A DNA stretch of 64,000 nucleotides from Blepharisma japonicum (Eukaryota > Ciliophora > Heterotrichea > Heterotrichida > Blepharismidae), in NCBI GenBank assembly GCA_949751835.1, contig CATKHK010000137.1, positions 1-64,000 of the forward strand. The letters run 5' to 3'. This document shows, in pieces, positions 49,744-62,129 of this stretch. Every line of letters begins with the position of its first letter. Position 1 is the first letter of the stretch. The notes under the pieces were generated by a model. That model did not search any database, was not told the origin of the DNA, and was given only the letters and a program-made list of their open reading frames with translations. Both the position numbers and the translations under genes were made by a program.

Positions 49744-50721
49744 ATGAACCAAATGGAAAATAACGAGGAGAGCAATGATGGATTTGAGAAAAGTTTAGAT
49801 TTAAAAGAAAAGGGAAACGAATCCTCTTTTCCTGATAATATTTCTGAAGATCACAAGGCTTACTTTTTTGACACACCTTCACATTCTCCAAAAATACCCC
49901 AGAAATCCTCAAATTTAAGCAACATGCAAGAATTAGAACAAAATGCTTTAGAAAAGAAATACCTTTATCATATTCCTAACACATTATTGTATATTTACAA
50001 TATTAAAAGCAAACGAGAAAAAGTGACGATGTTGGAAACTCCAGAAACATTAAATTCTGGAACATGTATGGCTCAGCTTCCAAATGGTGAATTATTCTGT
50101 TTTGGAAGATGCGATTCACCTTCTGGAATTACATTAGTTTTTGATAGAAATTTAAGAGTTAAGATTCTGCCATCTGGAAGCCCTTGCCAATACTCATCAG
50201 CTATTTATTTCAATAGAAATGTGTATTGCTTTGGAGGAATGTATGACCTTAAAGTTCTTACACTGTCCTCTAGGTTCAATTTAGATGAAAATAGATGATT
50301 TCCATTAGTACTAATGCCTCGAAACGATTCCAACTGCACAAGCATAATATTTAATGGGAACATTTTGATTTCTGGGCTAATGTATCATAATCTTTTGCAA
50401 TACTCAATTGATCTTGACTCTTTTTCGGTGATTGATTGCCGATTCTCAATGTTTAAACAAAAGATCCTGATAAATGCAGGAGAGAGATTGTATTTGATTG
50501 AATGCTGCAGTGGATCTATATATGAAAGCGAAATTGAAAATGAGTACGCTTGGAAGTGAATTGTAGACTCAGCAGTCATTAATTCTTCTAGCCAGGTGAA
50601 TTGCTCATACTATAAAGGAGAAATCTATATCATGAGCTCTTATATTAAGAATCAATACTTCAAGTTTAACTTAAATGAAAAAGTGCTTATTGAGCTTGAA
50701 AAGAAGAATTCGCTTAAATAG
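49744..50721 (+). CDS. Kelch-repeat protein, 325 aa
   Basis: ATG 49744, TAG 50719-50721; two TGA codons (after D-E-N-R near 50296, and in A-W-K-W near 50557) are read as Trp. Residues 1-75 are charged and probably disordered. From about residue 80 kelch-type blades follow: L-L-Y-I-Y-N-I, PNGELFCFGR, SSAIYFNRNVYCFGG with R-F-N-L-D-E-N-R-W, I-I-F-N-G-N-I-L-I-S-G, and a C-terminal K-G-E-I-Y-I blade. Kelch propellers generally act as protein-binding scaffolds; no BTB, F-box or catalytic domain is present. Flanked by direct copies of repeat R. Paralogue of 3026-4090 with a different N-terminus. Confidence 0.8.
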
Positions 50722-50904
50722 TAATAAATTTAATAGCATGTTTCTTGATTTAATGAACATGCGCATATACATATTTCTTCTAATTCTTCAGTACATTTCC
50801 CCCAAATAATCATACTTTACTCATCGTTGAGGTTTTTTGAGTAAAGTACATTTATTTTCATATATTTTTATTCAGTAAGTTATCCAAGCATAAGCTGTAA
50901 ATGC

Positions 50905-51545
50905 TTTGGCTAAAGGAATTTGATGATCTCTTTTTTATTTAGCTTTTTTAAAATTTTTCTTCTGCAAGAAATGAAAGACAAGATTCTTTGATTTCATTTC
51001 TATGCTCTAAAAAGAGCTGAATAAAAATATGAGGTTTATTTCCTTTGATTTTACATGATAAATTAAGTGTAGTTTTCAGCCATAAAAGAAGTGAATTGGC
51101 TAGAATATTCGACTTCATACTTAAGTTTGCCTCAAAGCAATAAAGTTATTAAATATTTTTCGACTTAAAAACTAGTTAGTTCTAATAAAATCCCATTTAT
51201 AACTATTTCCAATATAGAACGAACTATAAGGATTTACCATATTTATCAACCTTTATGACAAAGAAGAAGCAATTCTAAATAAATTGTATTTTTTTGTGAT
51301 TATAAATTAAATTAATAATTCTTTAGCTTCTGCTGGACTTAAAATTGAATCATAAGAAGTTTAGCCTATAAGTGCTTGCTCTTCATTCAATTTCAAACTC
51401 AACCCTATGGTTTTGGCTTTAAGACAAAACTTAACAAAATTTTAATTAAGGCTATGCTTTTAATTATTGCTTAAAATTCAGATTATTATGAAGCCTATCC
51501 TTCTTCTTTCCAAAATAAATTAGTTTTTAAATTTTATTAAAGTAG
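50905..51545 (-). repeat. Dispersed repeat R, copy 2 (about 640 bp)
   Basis: Same order of blocks as copy 1 (TTTGGCTAAAGGAATTTGATG; TCTGCAAGAAATGAAAG; the CTTCTGCTGGACTTAAAAT block), shorter by about 240 bp. The minus-strand coding relic is recognisable (P-H-I-F-I-Q-L-F-L-E-H, C-L-S-F-L-A-E-E-K-F) but has a TAA directly after it. Together with copy 1 it brackets the kelch-like gene as a direct repeat. Confidence 0.6.
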
Positions 51546-51934
51546 AGGTTAAATGGAGTGATCTCAATACAATATATTTCTCTATGCATAATTATTCTTC
51601 CATAAATATGAAATAGGCATTCTAAAATCTCTGGCTTATTACTCTTCAAAGGTGAAGATATTTAAAAAATACTCCTCAATCCCAAGACCTTCTTTTTTGT
51701 TTTCAATTTACCATAAATTCCAACTCCAGGCTCCCTAACTGTTATACTTTTTCAGTCCAAGCTCCCAAAAATCCCTTATAATTTTGTCTTATTATTCCAC
51801 TTATTTATAAAATTTTTAAATTTTATTAGCTTAGGAAATTAATTCTTCCCCTAGAAATCAAGCATCTGAAAAAAATTTTTATCCCATATTTATACATCCA
51901 GATATTTCTTAATGAAAATTAAAGTTTATAAAAT
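51546..51934. other. Upstream region of the large Cys-rich/REJ gene
   Basis: About 390 bases, less AT-rich around 51660-51770, then AT-rich to the ATG. No gene or defined promoter element seen. Confidence 0.4.
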
Positions 51935-54900
51935 ATGCAAAGTCAGCTTCTTTTATGCTGTCTTCTATCAGTTGTGCTGCTTCAAGCTTCGGAAGTTCAA
52001 CAGTCACTGCCTTCTAATGGCAAAGGCAAAGTCCCTTGACAACTTCCAATAACTGAAGAATTTTATAAAGAGCCTAGAGAGTCTTCCCCTTTTACCACTG
52101 AAAACCCTCATTGGAGAGTTCTTGTCGATACAGTTTTACAATGTGCTCCAGGCCAGTCAACCAATTCTGATAGTTCAGCTTGCGTCTCTTGTGGTGATTT
52201 GTGTGCTTATTGTGAAGACTTTACTCAGAAATGCTTAGGATGTATTGATATATACAGAATGGAATTCGACGCATCAGACACTACCAATCAAAAATGCAAA
52301 TGCAAAGGCACCCAAACTAAAAATGGAAATGCTTGCCAGTGTGCTACTGACAGCGATTGGTTTGACGGGTCTACTTGCCAGAATTGTCCTGCAGGTAAAT
52401 TTTATGATCCAGCTTCCAATTCATGCACTTCCTGTACCTCTGCTGGGAAAGTTACAATGAGGAGTCTAATCAATGTAAAAGAATCTCCATCTTGCTGTGC
52501 AGACCAAAAATATCTCAACCCATCTAATAAATGCCAAGTATGTGCTGATGCCAACTGTTTGGCTTGTGCTGACTCTACTGGTGACTGCGTCCAATGTTCA
52601 AAGAAAGTTAAACTGCCTGCAAATCTCATTTTAAGAGTAAAAAAAACGAGTTGTTGTTCAGATCCTAATCAGTTTTGGCAAACTTCAAATAACCAATGTG
52701 TGCAATGCCCTGATGATAACTGCTCAGCTTGCCAAGATGGAGGAGATGGGACGAGTTGCATTCAATGCAAAAAAACAGTCCAAGCTACAGCTGTGAGGGT
52801 GAACAAAAAGAAGACAAGCTGTTGTGATACAGGAAAGTATAGGAATGGCAGTTCTTGTGTTAGTTGTACTGATCAAAATTGTGTGGATTGTGAAGATGTG
52901 ACTGGAGATTGTATTTCTTGTGCACAGACAGTCAAGGGATCCATGAAATTGGATGTGAATCACTGCTGCCCTGCTAAACAATATTGGAGTTTAAGTGCTA
53001 CAGCATGTGTTTCTTGTCTTGATTCAAATTGCGGCAAATGTCAAAATGTGTCTGGAAAATGTCTTCAGTGCAGCAAAAAAGTAAAGCTCCCAACAGTTAC
53101 TGCTGCTGTTAAAAAGACAAGCTGCTGTGGTGATAAACAATATAAACCAAGCTCATTAGGTCCTTGTACTAGCTGTTCAGACAGCAACTGTAATTATTGT
53201 GCTGATGGCGATGGCTCTTGTATACAATGCTCTAAAATAATGAAGGCTTCAAACGTAAAAGTCAAACTCAAAAAGACTTCGTGCTGCTCCTCTGACAGTC
53301 AATATTTTACAGGTGGGACTTGCAAAAACTGCTCAACGAAAGATGCGAACTGTTTAATGTGTCAAGATACATCTGGAGATTGTATTTCTTGCGCAAAGAA
53401 AGCCAAAGGATCCGCGCAATTGGATGTGAATCATTGCTGCCCTGCTAAACAATATTGGAGCTTAACTGCCTCTCCATCAGCAGCATGTGTTTCTTGTCCT
53501 GATCAAAATTGCGACAAATGTCAAAATGTGTCTGGAAAATGTCTTCAGTGCAACAAAAAAGTAAAGCTCCCAACAGTTACTGCTGCTGTTAAAAAGACAA
53601 GCTGCTGTGGTGATAAACAATATAAACCAAGCTCATTAGGTCCTTGTACTAGCTGTTCAGACAGCAACTGTAACTATTGTGCGGATGGCGACGGCTCTTG
53701 TATACAATGCTCTAATACAATGAAGGCTTCAAACGTAAGAGTCAAACTCAAAAAGACTTCGTGCTGCTCCTCTGACAGTCAATATTTCACAGGTGGGACT
53801 TGCAAAGACTGCTCAACAAAAGATGTGAACTGTTTAATGTGTCAAGATACATCTGGAGATTGTATTTCTTGCGCAAAGAAAGTCACAGGATCGATAGAAT
53901 TAGATGTGAATCACTGCTGCCCTGCTAAACAATATTGGAGCTTAACTGCCTCTCCAGCAGCAGCATGTGTTTCTTGTCTTGATTCAAATTGCGACAAATG
54001 TCAAAATGTGTCTGGAAAATGTCTTCAGTGCAGCAAAAAAGTAAAGCTCCCAACAGTTACTGCTGCTGTTAAAAAGACAAGCTGTTGTGGTGATAAATTA
54101 TATAAACCAAGCTCATTAGGTCCTTGCACTAGCTGTTCAGACAGCAACTGTAATTATTGTGCTGATGGCGATGGCTCTTGTATACAATGCTCTAAAATAA
54201 TGAAGGCTTCAAATATAAAAGTCAAACTCAAAAAGACTTCGTGCTGCTCTTCTGACAGTCAATATTTCACAGGTGGGACTTGCAAAGACTGCTCAACAAA
54301 AGATGTGAACTGTTTAATGTGTCAAGATACATCTGGAGATTGTATTTCTTGCGCAAAGAAAGTCACGGGATCGATAGAATTAGATGTGAATCACTGCTGC
54401 CCTGCTAAACAATATTGGAGCTTAACTGCCTCTCCAGCAGCAGCCTGTGTTTCTTGTCCTGATTCAAATTGCGACAAATGTCAAAATGTGTCTGGAAAAT
54501 GTCTTCAGTGCAATAAAAAAGTAAAACTCCCAAGTGTAATTGCTAAAGTGAAAACACAGCCAAGCTGTTGTACTAACGATAAGCAATATTGGCCTACGGG
54601 TGCAACAGCCTGCTCTGCTTGTCCAGCTAATTGTGATTATTGTAAAGATGGTGACGGCTCTTGCATACAATGCTCTAAACTTATGACTGCTTCAAACATA
54701 AAAGTCAAGCTTAAAAAGACATCATGTTGTGCAGATGATAATAAATATTGGACTAGCAACAACCAATGCGATACATGCAGTAGCCATTGTCTTATGTGCC
54801 AAGACGTCTCAGGAGATTGCATAAACTGTGAAAATTACTTCAAAGGAAGCGTCTTAAAAGTCAATGTAGCTACATGTTGTGGCACAGGCAAATACTATAA

Positions 54901-57900
54901 AAGTTCAGTTGATAACTGTCAGCTATGTCCTGTCTCACATTGCGATTTGTGTGAAAATATTTCAGGAAAGTGCTTAGAATGCTCCAAAAAAGTAACACTC
55001 CCAACAGTTGTTGGCAAAGTGAAAAAGCAGCCAAGCTGTTGTACTAACGATAAGGATTATTATCCAACAAGCGGACCTTCCTGCATTTCTTGTCCAGCCA
55101 ATTGCGACTACTGTAATGATGGAGATGGTTCCTGCATACAATGCTCTAAACTTATGACTGCTTCAAACATAAAAGTCAAGCTTAAAAAGACATCATGTTG
55201 TGCAGATGATAATAAATATTGGACTAGCAACAATCAATGCGATACATGTAGTAGCCATTGTCTTATGTGCCAAGATGTCTCAGGTGACTGTATAAACTGT
55301 GAAAATTACTTCAAAGGAAACGTCTTAAAAGTCAATGTAGCTACATGTTGTGGCACAGGCAAATACTATAAGAGCACAGCACTTGGCTGTCAGACATGCC
55401 CTGTCGCAAAATGTGATTTATGTGAAAACATTTCTGGAAAGTGTTTAGAATGCTCCACAAAAGTAAAACTCCCAAGTGTAATTGCTAAAGTGAAAACACA
55501 GCCAAGCTGTTGTACTAACGATAAGCAATATTGGCCTACGGGTGCAACAACCTGCGCTGCTTGTCCAACTAATTGTGATTATTGTAAAGATGGTGACGGC
55601 TCTTGCATACAATGCTCTAATCTTATGACTATTTCAAATATAAAAGTCAAGCTTAAAAAGACATCTTGTTGTGCAGATGATAATAAATATTGGACTAGCA
55701 ACAATCAATGCGATACATGCAGTAGCCATTGTCTTATGTGCCAAGACGTCTCAGGAGATTGCATAAACTGTGAAAAATATTTCAAAGGAAAACCCTTAAA
55801 AGTCAACGTTGGTGTATGCTGTGATTCAGGCAAATATTATAAGAGCAAAGCACTTGGTTGCACTAACTGTCCTGACACAAATTGCGTCTTCTGCGAAAAT
55901 ATAACCGGAAAATGTAATGAATGCAACAAAAAGGTAAAAATGCATGTCGTCGCAAGAATGAAGAAAGCTCCAAGCTGTTGTTCAGTCACCAATCAGTACT
56001 ACGACAACACCCAGCACAAATGTATCAACTGCTCTTCTAATTGTAATGTATGTGAGGACGTCTCAGGTAACTGTTTACAATGTTCAAATAAATTTAAATT
56101 TAAAGCTACAGCCGCAGCTAAAAAGACCAGTTGTTGTGCAGCAGGAAAATTCTGGAACGATACAACCAAATTATGTGAGTCCTGCCCATCGTCATGCGCC
56201 AGCTGTGAAGATGTGACTGGAAAATGTATTTGCAGCAAAATAGTCAAGGTTAAGACCAAAGCAGGAATTAAGCCAACCTCTTGCTGCGCTTCAGGGTACT
56301 ATTGGGATACTACTTGCAAGAAGTGCCAGGACTATTGTTTTGAGTGTGTTGATGGAACAGGGTCATGCATGGAATGTGATGAACAATTATCTGTTGTGAC
56401 AGTTTTATATAATCCGACTGGAAGTTGCTGTCCTGATGGATTTTATTATCAAAATGGAGCTTGCCATGCTTGTAATAAGCCTTGCACAGCTTGTACCACA
56501 GCTACAAAATGCACTTCATGTAGCAATGTTGCCACTTACGATAAAACAGCCTACACCTGCACCTGTAAATCTGGCTACTATAAATCTTCTACCGACTGTG
56601 AACGCTGCAAAACTCCATGTGAGACTTGCTCTAGTGAATCTTTCTGTACCTCTTGTAGAGCCCACGCCACCCTTGACACTTCCACCAATTTATGCAACTG
56701 CAATTCTGGCTACACCCTCAATAGCACCTCCACCTATGGCTACTGTGCCGCTAACTGCAACTCTCTTTGTACTGAATGCAATGTTGACGATGGGAATAAA
56801 TGCACCAAATGTATCACTAATGCTGAGCTTACAGGGACAAAATGCGCTTGCACTGCCAACTCTTCATATGATTCCAGCTCTCAAAGTTGTGTCTGCAATA
56901 GTGGCTATACTTTGGCCTATAATAAATGCATAGGGTGTAAGAAGTATTTGTTGCCAACTGACGTAAAATCAGCAAATTTCAGCGCGACCTGGACATCTAT
57001 AAATGTATATTTCAATGTAAAAATTGATACCAAGCTGGATCCAACCTGTTCTAAGGTGTTCAATTCTACAACACTAGATATGCTGGGTACTGGACCGATT
57101 TGCAGTTGGTATGATCAGAAGACGCTTAAAGTATCCCTTGGGAGTTTGTATACTCTGAGAGGTCAAACTATGTATTTAGATGGGACTTATTTGGTAAAAG
57201 ACTCGAGCGAGGCTTGTTCATTGACTTATCAGCCACTTTCTGTGGTCCCCACTACTTCTGTAAGTCCTTCTCCAACTGCGGTTTTGACTGGCCCTTCAAG
57301 TGCGTCCTTATCCTGTGGATCTTCAGATCCATTGAAATACTCAGGTGATAAATCCAAAATGTCAATAGGCTATATGACCTATGCTTGGTCCTCTACAATT
57401 TCTCCTGCAAACAGCCAGCTAAGTGACTTCATAAAGTCTCAAAAATCATCCTCAATTAGCGTCTTAAGGTCTTATTTCGACATCTCAACCACCACTACTC
57501 TGAACGTTACGTTACAAGTAACTAACTTTTTTGGCCTAAAAAGTACAGCTTGGCTCGTCACTACTGTAACTGGAGAAAGCAGCCTATCGGTCATATTTGA
57601 CCAAGGGACGAGCATTTCAATGAAGGCTAGCTCCTCTTCTACTATAAAAGCAAAAATCAATTCTCTCTGCTCTAATTCTGCCTCTAGCACCTTCTCCTGG
57701 ACTTGGAAATACTACTCCGGTCCTACCATTGACTCTGCCTCTATTCTCCAAAACGCTAACAACGACAAACTGACAATTAAGAAAAATACCTTAGCAGTCA
57801 CAACTGATACCCCATACGTCTTCATGGCTATTGCTTCTCAAACCTACGAGAGCTCATCAATTACTGGGAATTCTACTATATCGATTAATGTTACTTCTTC

Positions 57901-60742
57901 ACCTTTATCAATACAATTATCTAAAACAAGTGGAGACGTATCCCCTGACTCTGATTATAATATAAATGCAAGCGGCAGCAAAGACCCTGATGATTCTACT
58001 GGAAGTTTGGCTTATCTCTGGACGTGTACAAACACAGCTGATGCTTCCACATGTTTAGGAAATGACGGAAAAACTCTTCTAGACAGCGAAACCAGCGTAA
58101 ATTTGAAAATTGCATCAACAAGGCTCGTAAAAGGTGCCCAATGGGATATCAAATGTACAATTTCTAAAGATACCAGGACCGCTAGTGCGACTGTCACCTT
58201 AAATATTCTTAGCACAACCGCAACAGCTAGCGCAGAAATTGTACTAAGCTCAGAAAAATTCAACCCACAAGGGAATAATAAGTTTTCAGCGTCAGTCACT
58301 TCTAGCTACTCACCTACTTTATCATGGTCTGTCACCTCAGGGCAAGATATAAAGATTTCTCCTGACTATTTGTCGACTATTTCTTTGCCATCGGGGACTT
58401 TGACTGAAGGGACCTCCTATACATTTACTTTATCTATATCAGCTGAAGGCAAAAGCTTTACAGTTCATTTACCAGTTAATTCTAATCTAGGAGCAACTTG
58501 TACAGGGACACCAATTTCAGACCCGACTACAGGTAATGCGTTGACGACTTCTTTTAAGCTAAGTATAGATGGATGTTATGATAAGGATGAAGAAGACTAT
58601 CCTTTATCCTATCGTTATCTTGATGTTTCAGGGGGCAAAACTTATACCTTAGGCTATACAACTGAAATTAATTACTTATCGACTTATTTATTCCCTAATG
58701 AAAATGCAATCACCATTCGCGTCTGTGATACATTAGTCACATGTGGAGACTACTCAATTACTCTTACAATTAGTTCAGCTAACAGCAGAAGACTAGAATC
58801 CTCTTCTCTCATGACCGCCTACTTAGAAAGCACAGTAGACCCTGATAACATCCCAGCCTCTATCAGCTTGTTCTGCGGTTCGGCTACTATTGATAGTGAA
58901 CTTTTTGCTAGAATGTGGAGTGACCTCCAAAGCTACGTCTCTAGCAACGAAGTTACTAATGACTTACTACAAAATGCTTTAGGAGCTGCATACTCTATGA
59001 CTACCCAAACTGAGCAAATGAGTGCTGAAATGTTCACGACAATGGCAATGTGACTGGCAGAGATCATTGTAAACAACCCATCATTAGTTCCAAGCCAAGA
59101 AAACATGGTGACAGTTGTCGCATTAGTGAATAATTATTTATCATATGGTTATCTTACCAACTATGTAGGCATGTCCTTAGAAGACTATATTTTGAACGCT
59201 GATAAGTTTTTGACTCAATGGGAAATAGCTGCCACACTCGATGACTTAGTGACTCAATCAGCAATGGATGGAAGTCAAAATACAGATATGACAAAAGTCT
59301 TCAAATATAGAGATTTCCCTACTGCTATGGTAAATAAATCAATACCAATAGGAACAAACCAGACATTTACAATCCCAAGAAACCTCAGCTACACAGATAC
59401 TGACGTTATGAACATCAAACTGCATTATTATAACATTTCTGACGAGAGCAGTGATATCACTATGATTAGCTTTGCAAATTCCGGTAGCTACGCCAATTAT
59501 GAGCTCCAGACGTCAGCTGAGACCTATGTCCCATTCTCCACTAGCGATAATCCATTTATACTGGAACTGCCTATTAATATAGACTTAGGAAAGCACTATT
59601 CCTGGGGTTGCTTGTTTTATAATGAGACTAGTAAAACTTGGGTAGAAGATGGCTGCCAAATTACCGAGATTAAGAACAATAGCATTGTATTTGAGGTTTA
59701 CCATTTCTCTATATTTAAGCTAAGCCAAACTGAAGTGATTCTTCCTAATAAGCCATCTAGCAGCTCTTGTGATGATAATTTTGCTCCAATTTATATATTG
59801 GTGGTCACTCTGTTTATTTCTATAGTGTTTGCACCTATTTTGAGTATTATTGATAGTATGCATCACTCCAAGAATACCAATCCTGTATTAGAAGATATCG
59901 TCTTCCACCCTCAATCTCCTGCACATTTATTGAAGCAACCAGAATTTGCGGAGACTGAAAATCAAAATGGAGAAATAATAAAAGTTCTGAATAATCCTGC
60001 AGGAAGTTTGGCATTGGAGTCTGTTCAAGATGATGTGAATAATCCAGTTCCTAATCCTCCTAATGTGAGCATTTTGATAGATAAAGAAGAAGATGTGCCA
60101 TCGACACCGAAAACTCCTAATGATGTAAAAGTAGCTCCAACTAAAGCAGAACTTTTCACAGAGTTCCAGTCTTCAGACCCTGCTTTGGGCAAATCTCAGC
60201 CTGAAGAAGTGGTATATAAAGCAGAGCCTGCAGAAACTGAGCTTCAATCACTATTAGAAGGCCATTTACTATTCGGGCTAGTCTATTTCAGACAAAATTT
60301 CCCAAGGGTTGTTAGGCTGTTTATATTGGTCACAGTCATTATTTTTGAATTATTATTAGAAGGGCTGCTGATATATGGGTTTGAAAATATCAGTAAAGGC
60401 AAATCAGCGTCAACTGAGACGTTGTTTAATGACTATGAAGCTGTGTACTTTGGCTACACAATTTTGGCTTTGGTTATAGCGACCCCAATAGAACTTTTCA
60501 TGATATCAGCGTTTGCTATTGACAGAAGAAAAGCTCCTTTGTGGTCAATTGCAGCAGTTATTTTGGGAATTTCTGTACTTATTGGGTCAATTATTGGGAT
60601 TGTGCTGCTTAATATTGATTTCTGCTTCGAATGGAGCGGATATTGGGCGATTTCTTTCCTTTATGGAATTTTGATGCAGGTGTTTGTGGTGGATACACTT
60701 TATATGATTGGAAGATACTTCACTTATCAATTTTTCACATAG
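51935..60742 (+). CDS. Giant Cys-rich / REJ-like / GPS-like membrane protein, 2,935 aa
   Basis: ATG 51935, TAG 60740-60742; two TGA codons (residues 35 and 2373) are read as Trp, all other Trp being TGG. Residues 1-20 are a signal peptide. About 70-1670 are furin/EGF-like Cys modules of the form C-x-x-C-x-D-x-N-C-x-x-C...G-x-C-x-x-C, built of near-identical higher-order repeats. About 1670-2290 are Ser/Thr-rich with REJ/PKD features (S-x-D-P-D-D-S-T-G-S-L-A-Y-L-W-T-C). About 2550-2595 hold a degenerate GPS-like block (W-G-C-L-F-Y...W-V-E-D-G-C...F-S-I-F). A first membrane segment near 2617-2639 is followed by an acidic cytoplasmic loop and four more segments (about 2789-2928). Polycystin-1-like proteins share this order. 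Likely a surface sensor or adhesion protein; no PLAT domain seen. Confidence 0.85.
52909..54530 (+). repeat. 480-bp tandem higher-order repeat inside the Cys-rich region
   Basis: Lines starting 53041, 53521 and 54001 are almost identical base for base, giving a period of exactly 480 bp (160 codons), each unit holding several Cys modules. About three full units plus a leading partial unit lacking three codons (S-L-S-A-T-A-C against S-L-T-A-S-P-S-A-A-C). The identity, including silent sites, indicates recent expansion or ongoing homogenisation. Confidence 0.85.
54530..55880 (+). repeat. 471-bp tandem higher-order repeat inside the Cys-rich region
   Basis: The G-S-C-I-Q-C-S block recurs at 54662, 55133 and 55604, a period of 471 bp (157 codons). 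Units share A-D-D-N-K-Y-W-T-S-N-N-Q-C-D-T-C nearly base for base. It is a distinct but related array from the 480-bp one, and the last unit diverges towards 55880. Confidence 0.83.
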
Positions 60743-61450
60743 GAGAGAAAGCCTTAAACTTAAATAGTTTCTCATAAAATGTGTATAAAATAAAATATGG
60801 ATGATAATTTATGATAAATTCTACATAGAATTAATAAATCACTTATAAAATTTAAATAGACATCTATAATTGTAAATTATATGAGCAAGTGCTTTCTTTG
60901 CATTTTATCATAAATCAAAATTAATACAGTTATCTAATATCAATTAGCCTAAATATAGGCTTCTTGAGAACTATATAATAACTCATTAGACTTTTATAAC
61001 ACATTCAAATGTTTCAGGTTTATTTAATAAATACATCTGCAACTTTTTACAAGTATTTTATCTTTGCATGTATTTAGTTAATTAATCTTCCTAATTTATT
61101 TATTATTTCTTAATCATTATAAATACAGGAGAAAAAAAATAATAGCCTAGGATATAAAAAATTTAAATAGATTTATATAGTAAATATATATGAATTTGAA
61201 GCTAGAGCAGATTAGAATATAAATACATGGCTGTATATGAGTGATCCGAGCTCAAAGTCGTGATATCCCTTATTGGATGTAGCTTTTAACCCAGTGCTGG
61301 GCGAACTTCAAGGTAAGAGAGGCCTAGCATTATTTGTTGATTAGTGATCTGAATTTAGCTGCAGTTTTCTGCATTTTTTTAATAGCAAAACTCAAGCGTA
61401 GACTAGGTGCCCAGACAATGCATAGTTGCCTGTACAGGCTGCTCGGAGGC
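60743..61450. other. Spacer downstream of the REJ-like gene
   Basis: AT-rich to about 61210, then a G+C-richer stretch to 61450 containing no reading frame I would call. It forms the 3' flank of the orphan fragment on the minus strand. Confidence 0.4.
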
Positions 61451-61594
61451 TTATTCTGAATCGCTCAAGTAGTTGAGCTTTTCTTTTGAAGTTAGCTCAG
61501 GCGAAAAAGGAAAGGCTGGCTTGGCAGGAAGCTCAAGGGTGATAGTCTCTTCTCCATTGAGGTGATATAGCCAAGCTAAGTAGGAGTTATCTGT
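61451..61594 (-). pseudogene. Orphan C-terminal coding fragment, 47 codons, unrecognised
   Basis: Open on the minus strand from 61594 to TAA at 61451-61453 inside a G+C-richer island. Reads N-S-Y-L-A-W-L-Y-H-L-N-G-E-E-T-I-T-L, then P-F-S-P-E-L-T-S-K-E-K-L. The sequence looks like the genuine end of a protein, but a TAG lies just upstream and no start is present, so only the 3' part of a gene or an isolated exon is here. Not recognised. Confidence 0.35.
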
Positions 61595-61599
61595 CTATC

Positions 61600-62129
61600 A
61601 AATTCATGGTTAAAATCATAGTTACAATATAAACTCATAGAGCCTGGATCGCATTTATAATTGTCTTTTTAATTACAGATTAGGGCATGCAGATAAGCTG
61701 CATGTGATGTCTTTACTTTCAGCTAGCCATATTCAGACAAAAATCATTAAGCCATTTATTTATTACCTCTTAGCCCCATATATTTTCATAAAATATAAAT
61801 AAGCTTAGAGAAGCTGAATTTAATTATGATTTTTAATCTTTAATGATTCATACTTTAACTATAATAAGGCTGAGAATTAATCAATTTGCTAAATAAAGCT
61901 CGAAAAAATAACAATATTTTATAGGTTATTAATATTAGATTCTTGTACTTAATCAAAATTCATTTTAATAAATAACTGATGAGATTATTAGTCATTTATT
62001 ATAAGCAAGAAATATAAATCAAATTTAAAAGATTTATAAAGAATTATAAATTATTTAGTTAGGCATTCTAATAAAGATCTATTACCAAAATAATTATCCC
62101 TTTTTATAAATCATAATTAATCGTTAAAT
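61600..62129. other. AT-rich spacer
   Basis: About 530 bases of AT-rich DNA between the orphan fragment and the subfamily A relic. No ORF, repeat or relic recognised. Confidence 0.45.

Noticed and set aside
52909-55880. Regular repeats that might suggest a CRISPR array or satellite
   Set aside because: Units are 471-480 bp, lie within one open frame and encode Cys modules; no short repeat-spacer structure.
56436-56933. 165-codon plus-strand ORF in another frame of the Cys-rich gene (and several minus-strand ones)
   Set aside because: Shadow of the Cys-rich repeats; the main frame is open over the same bases and aligns with repeat units.
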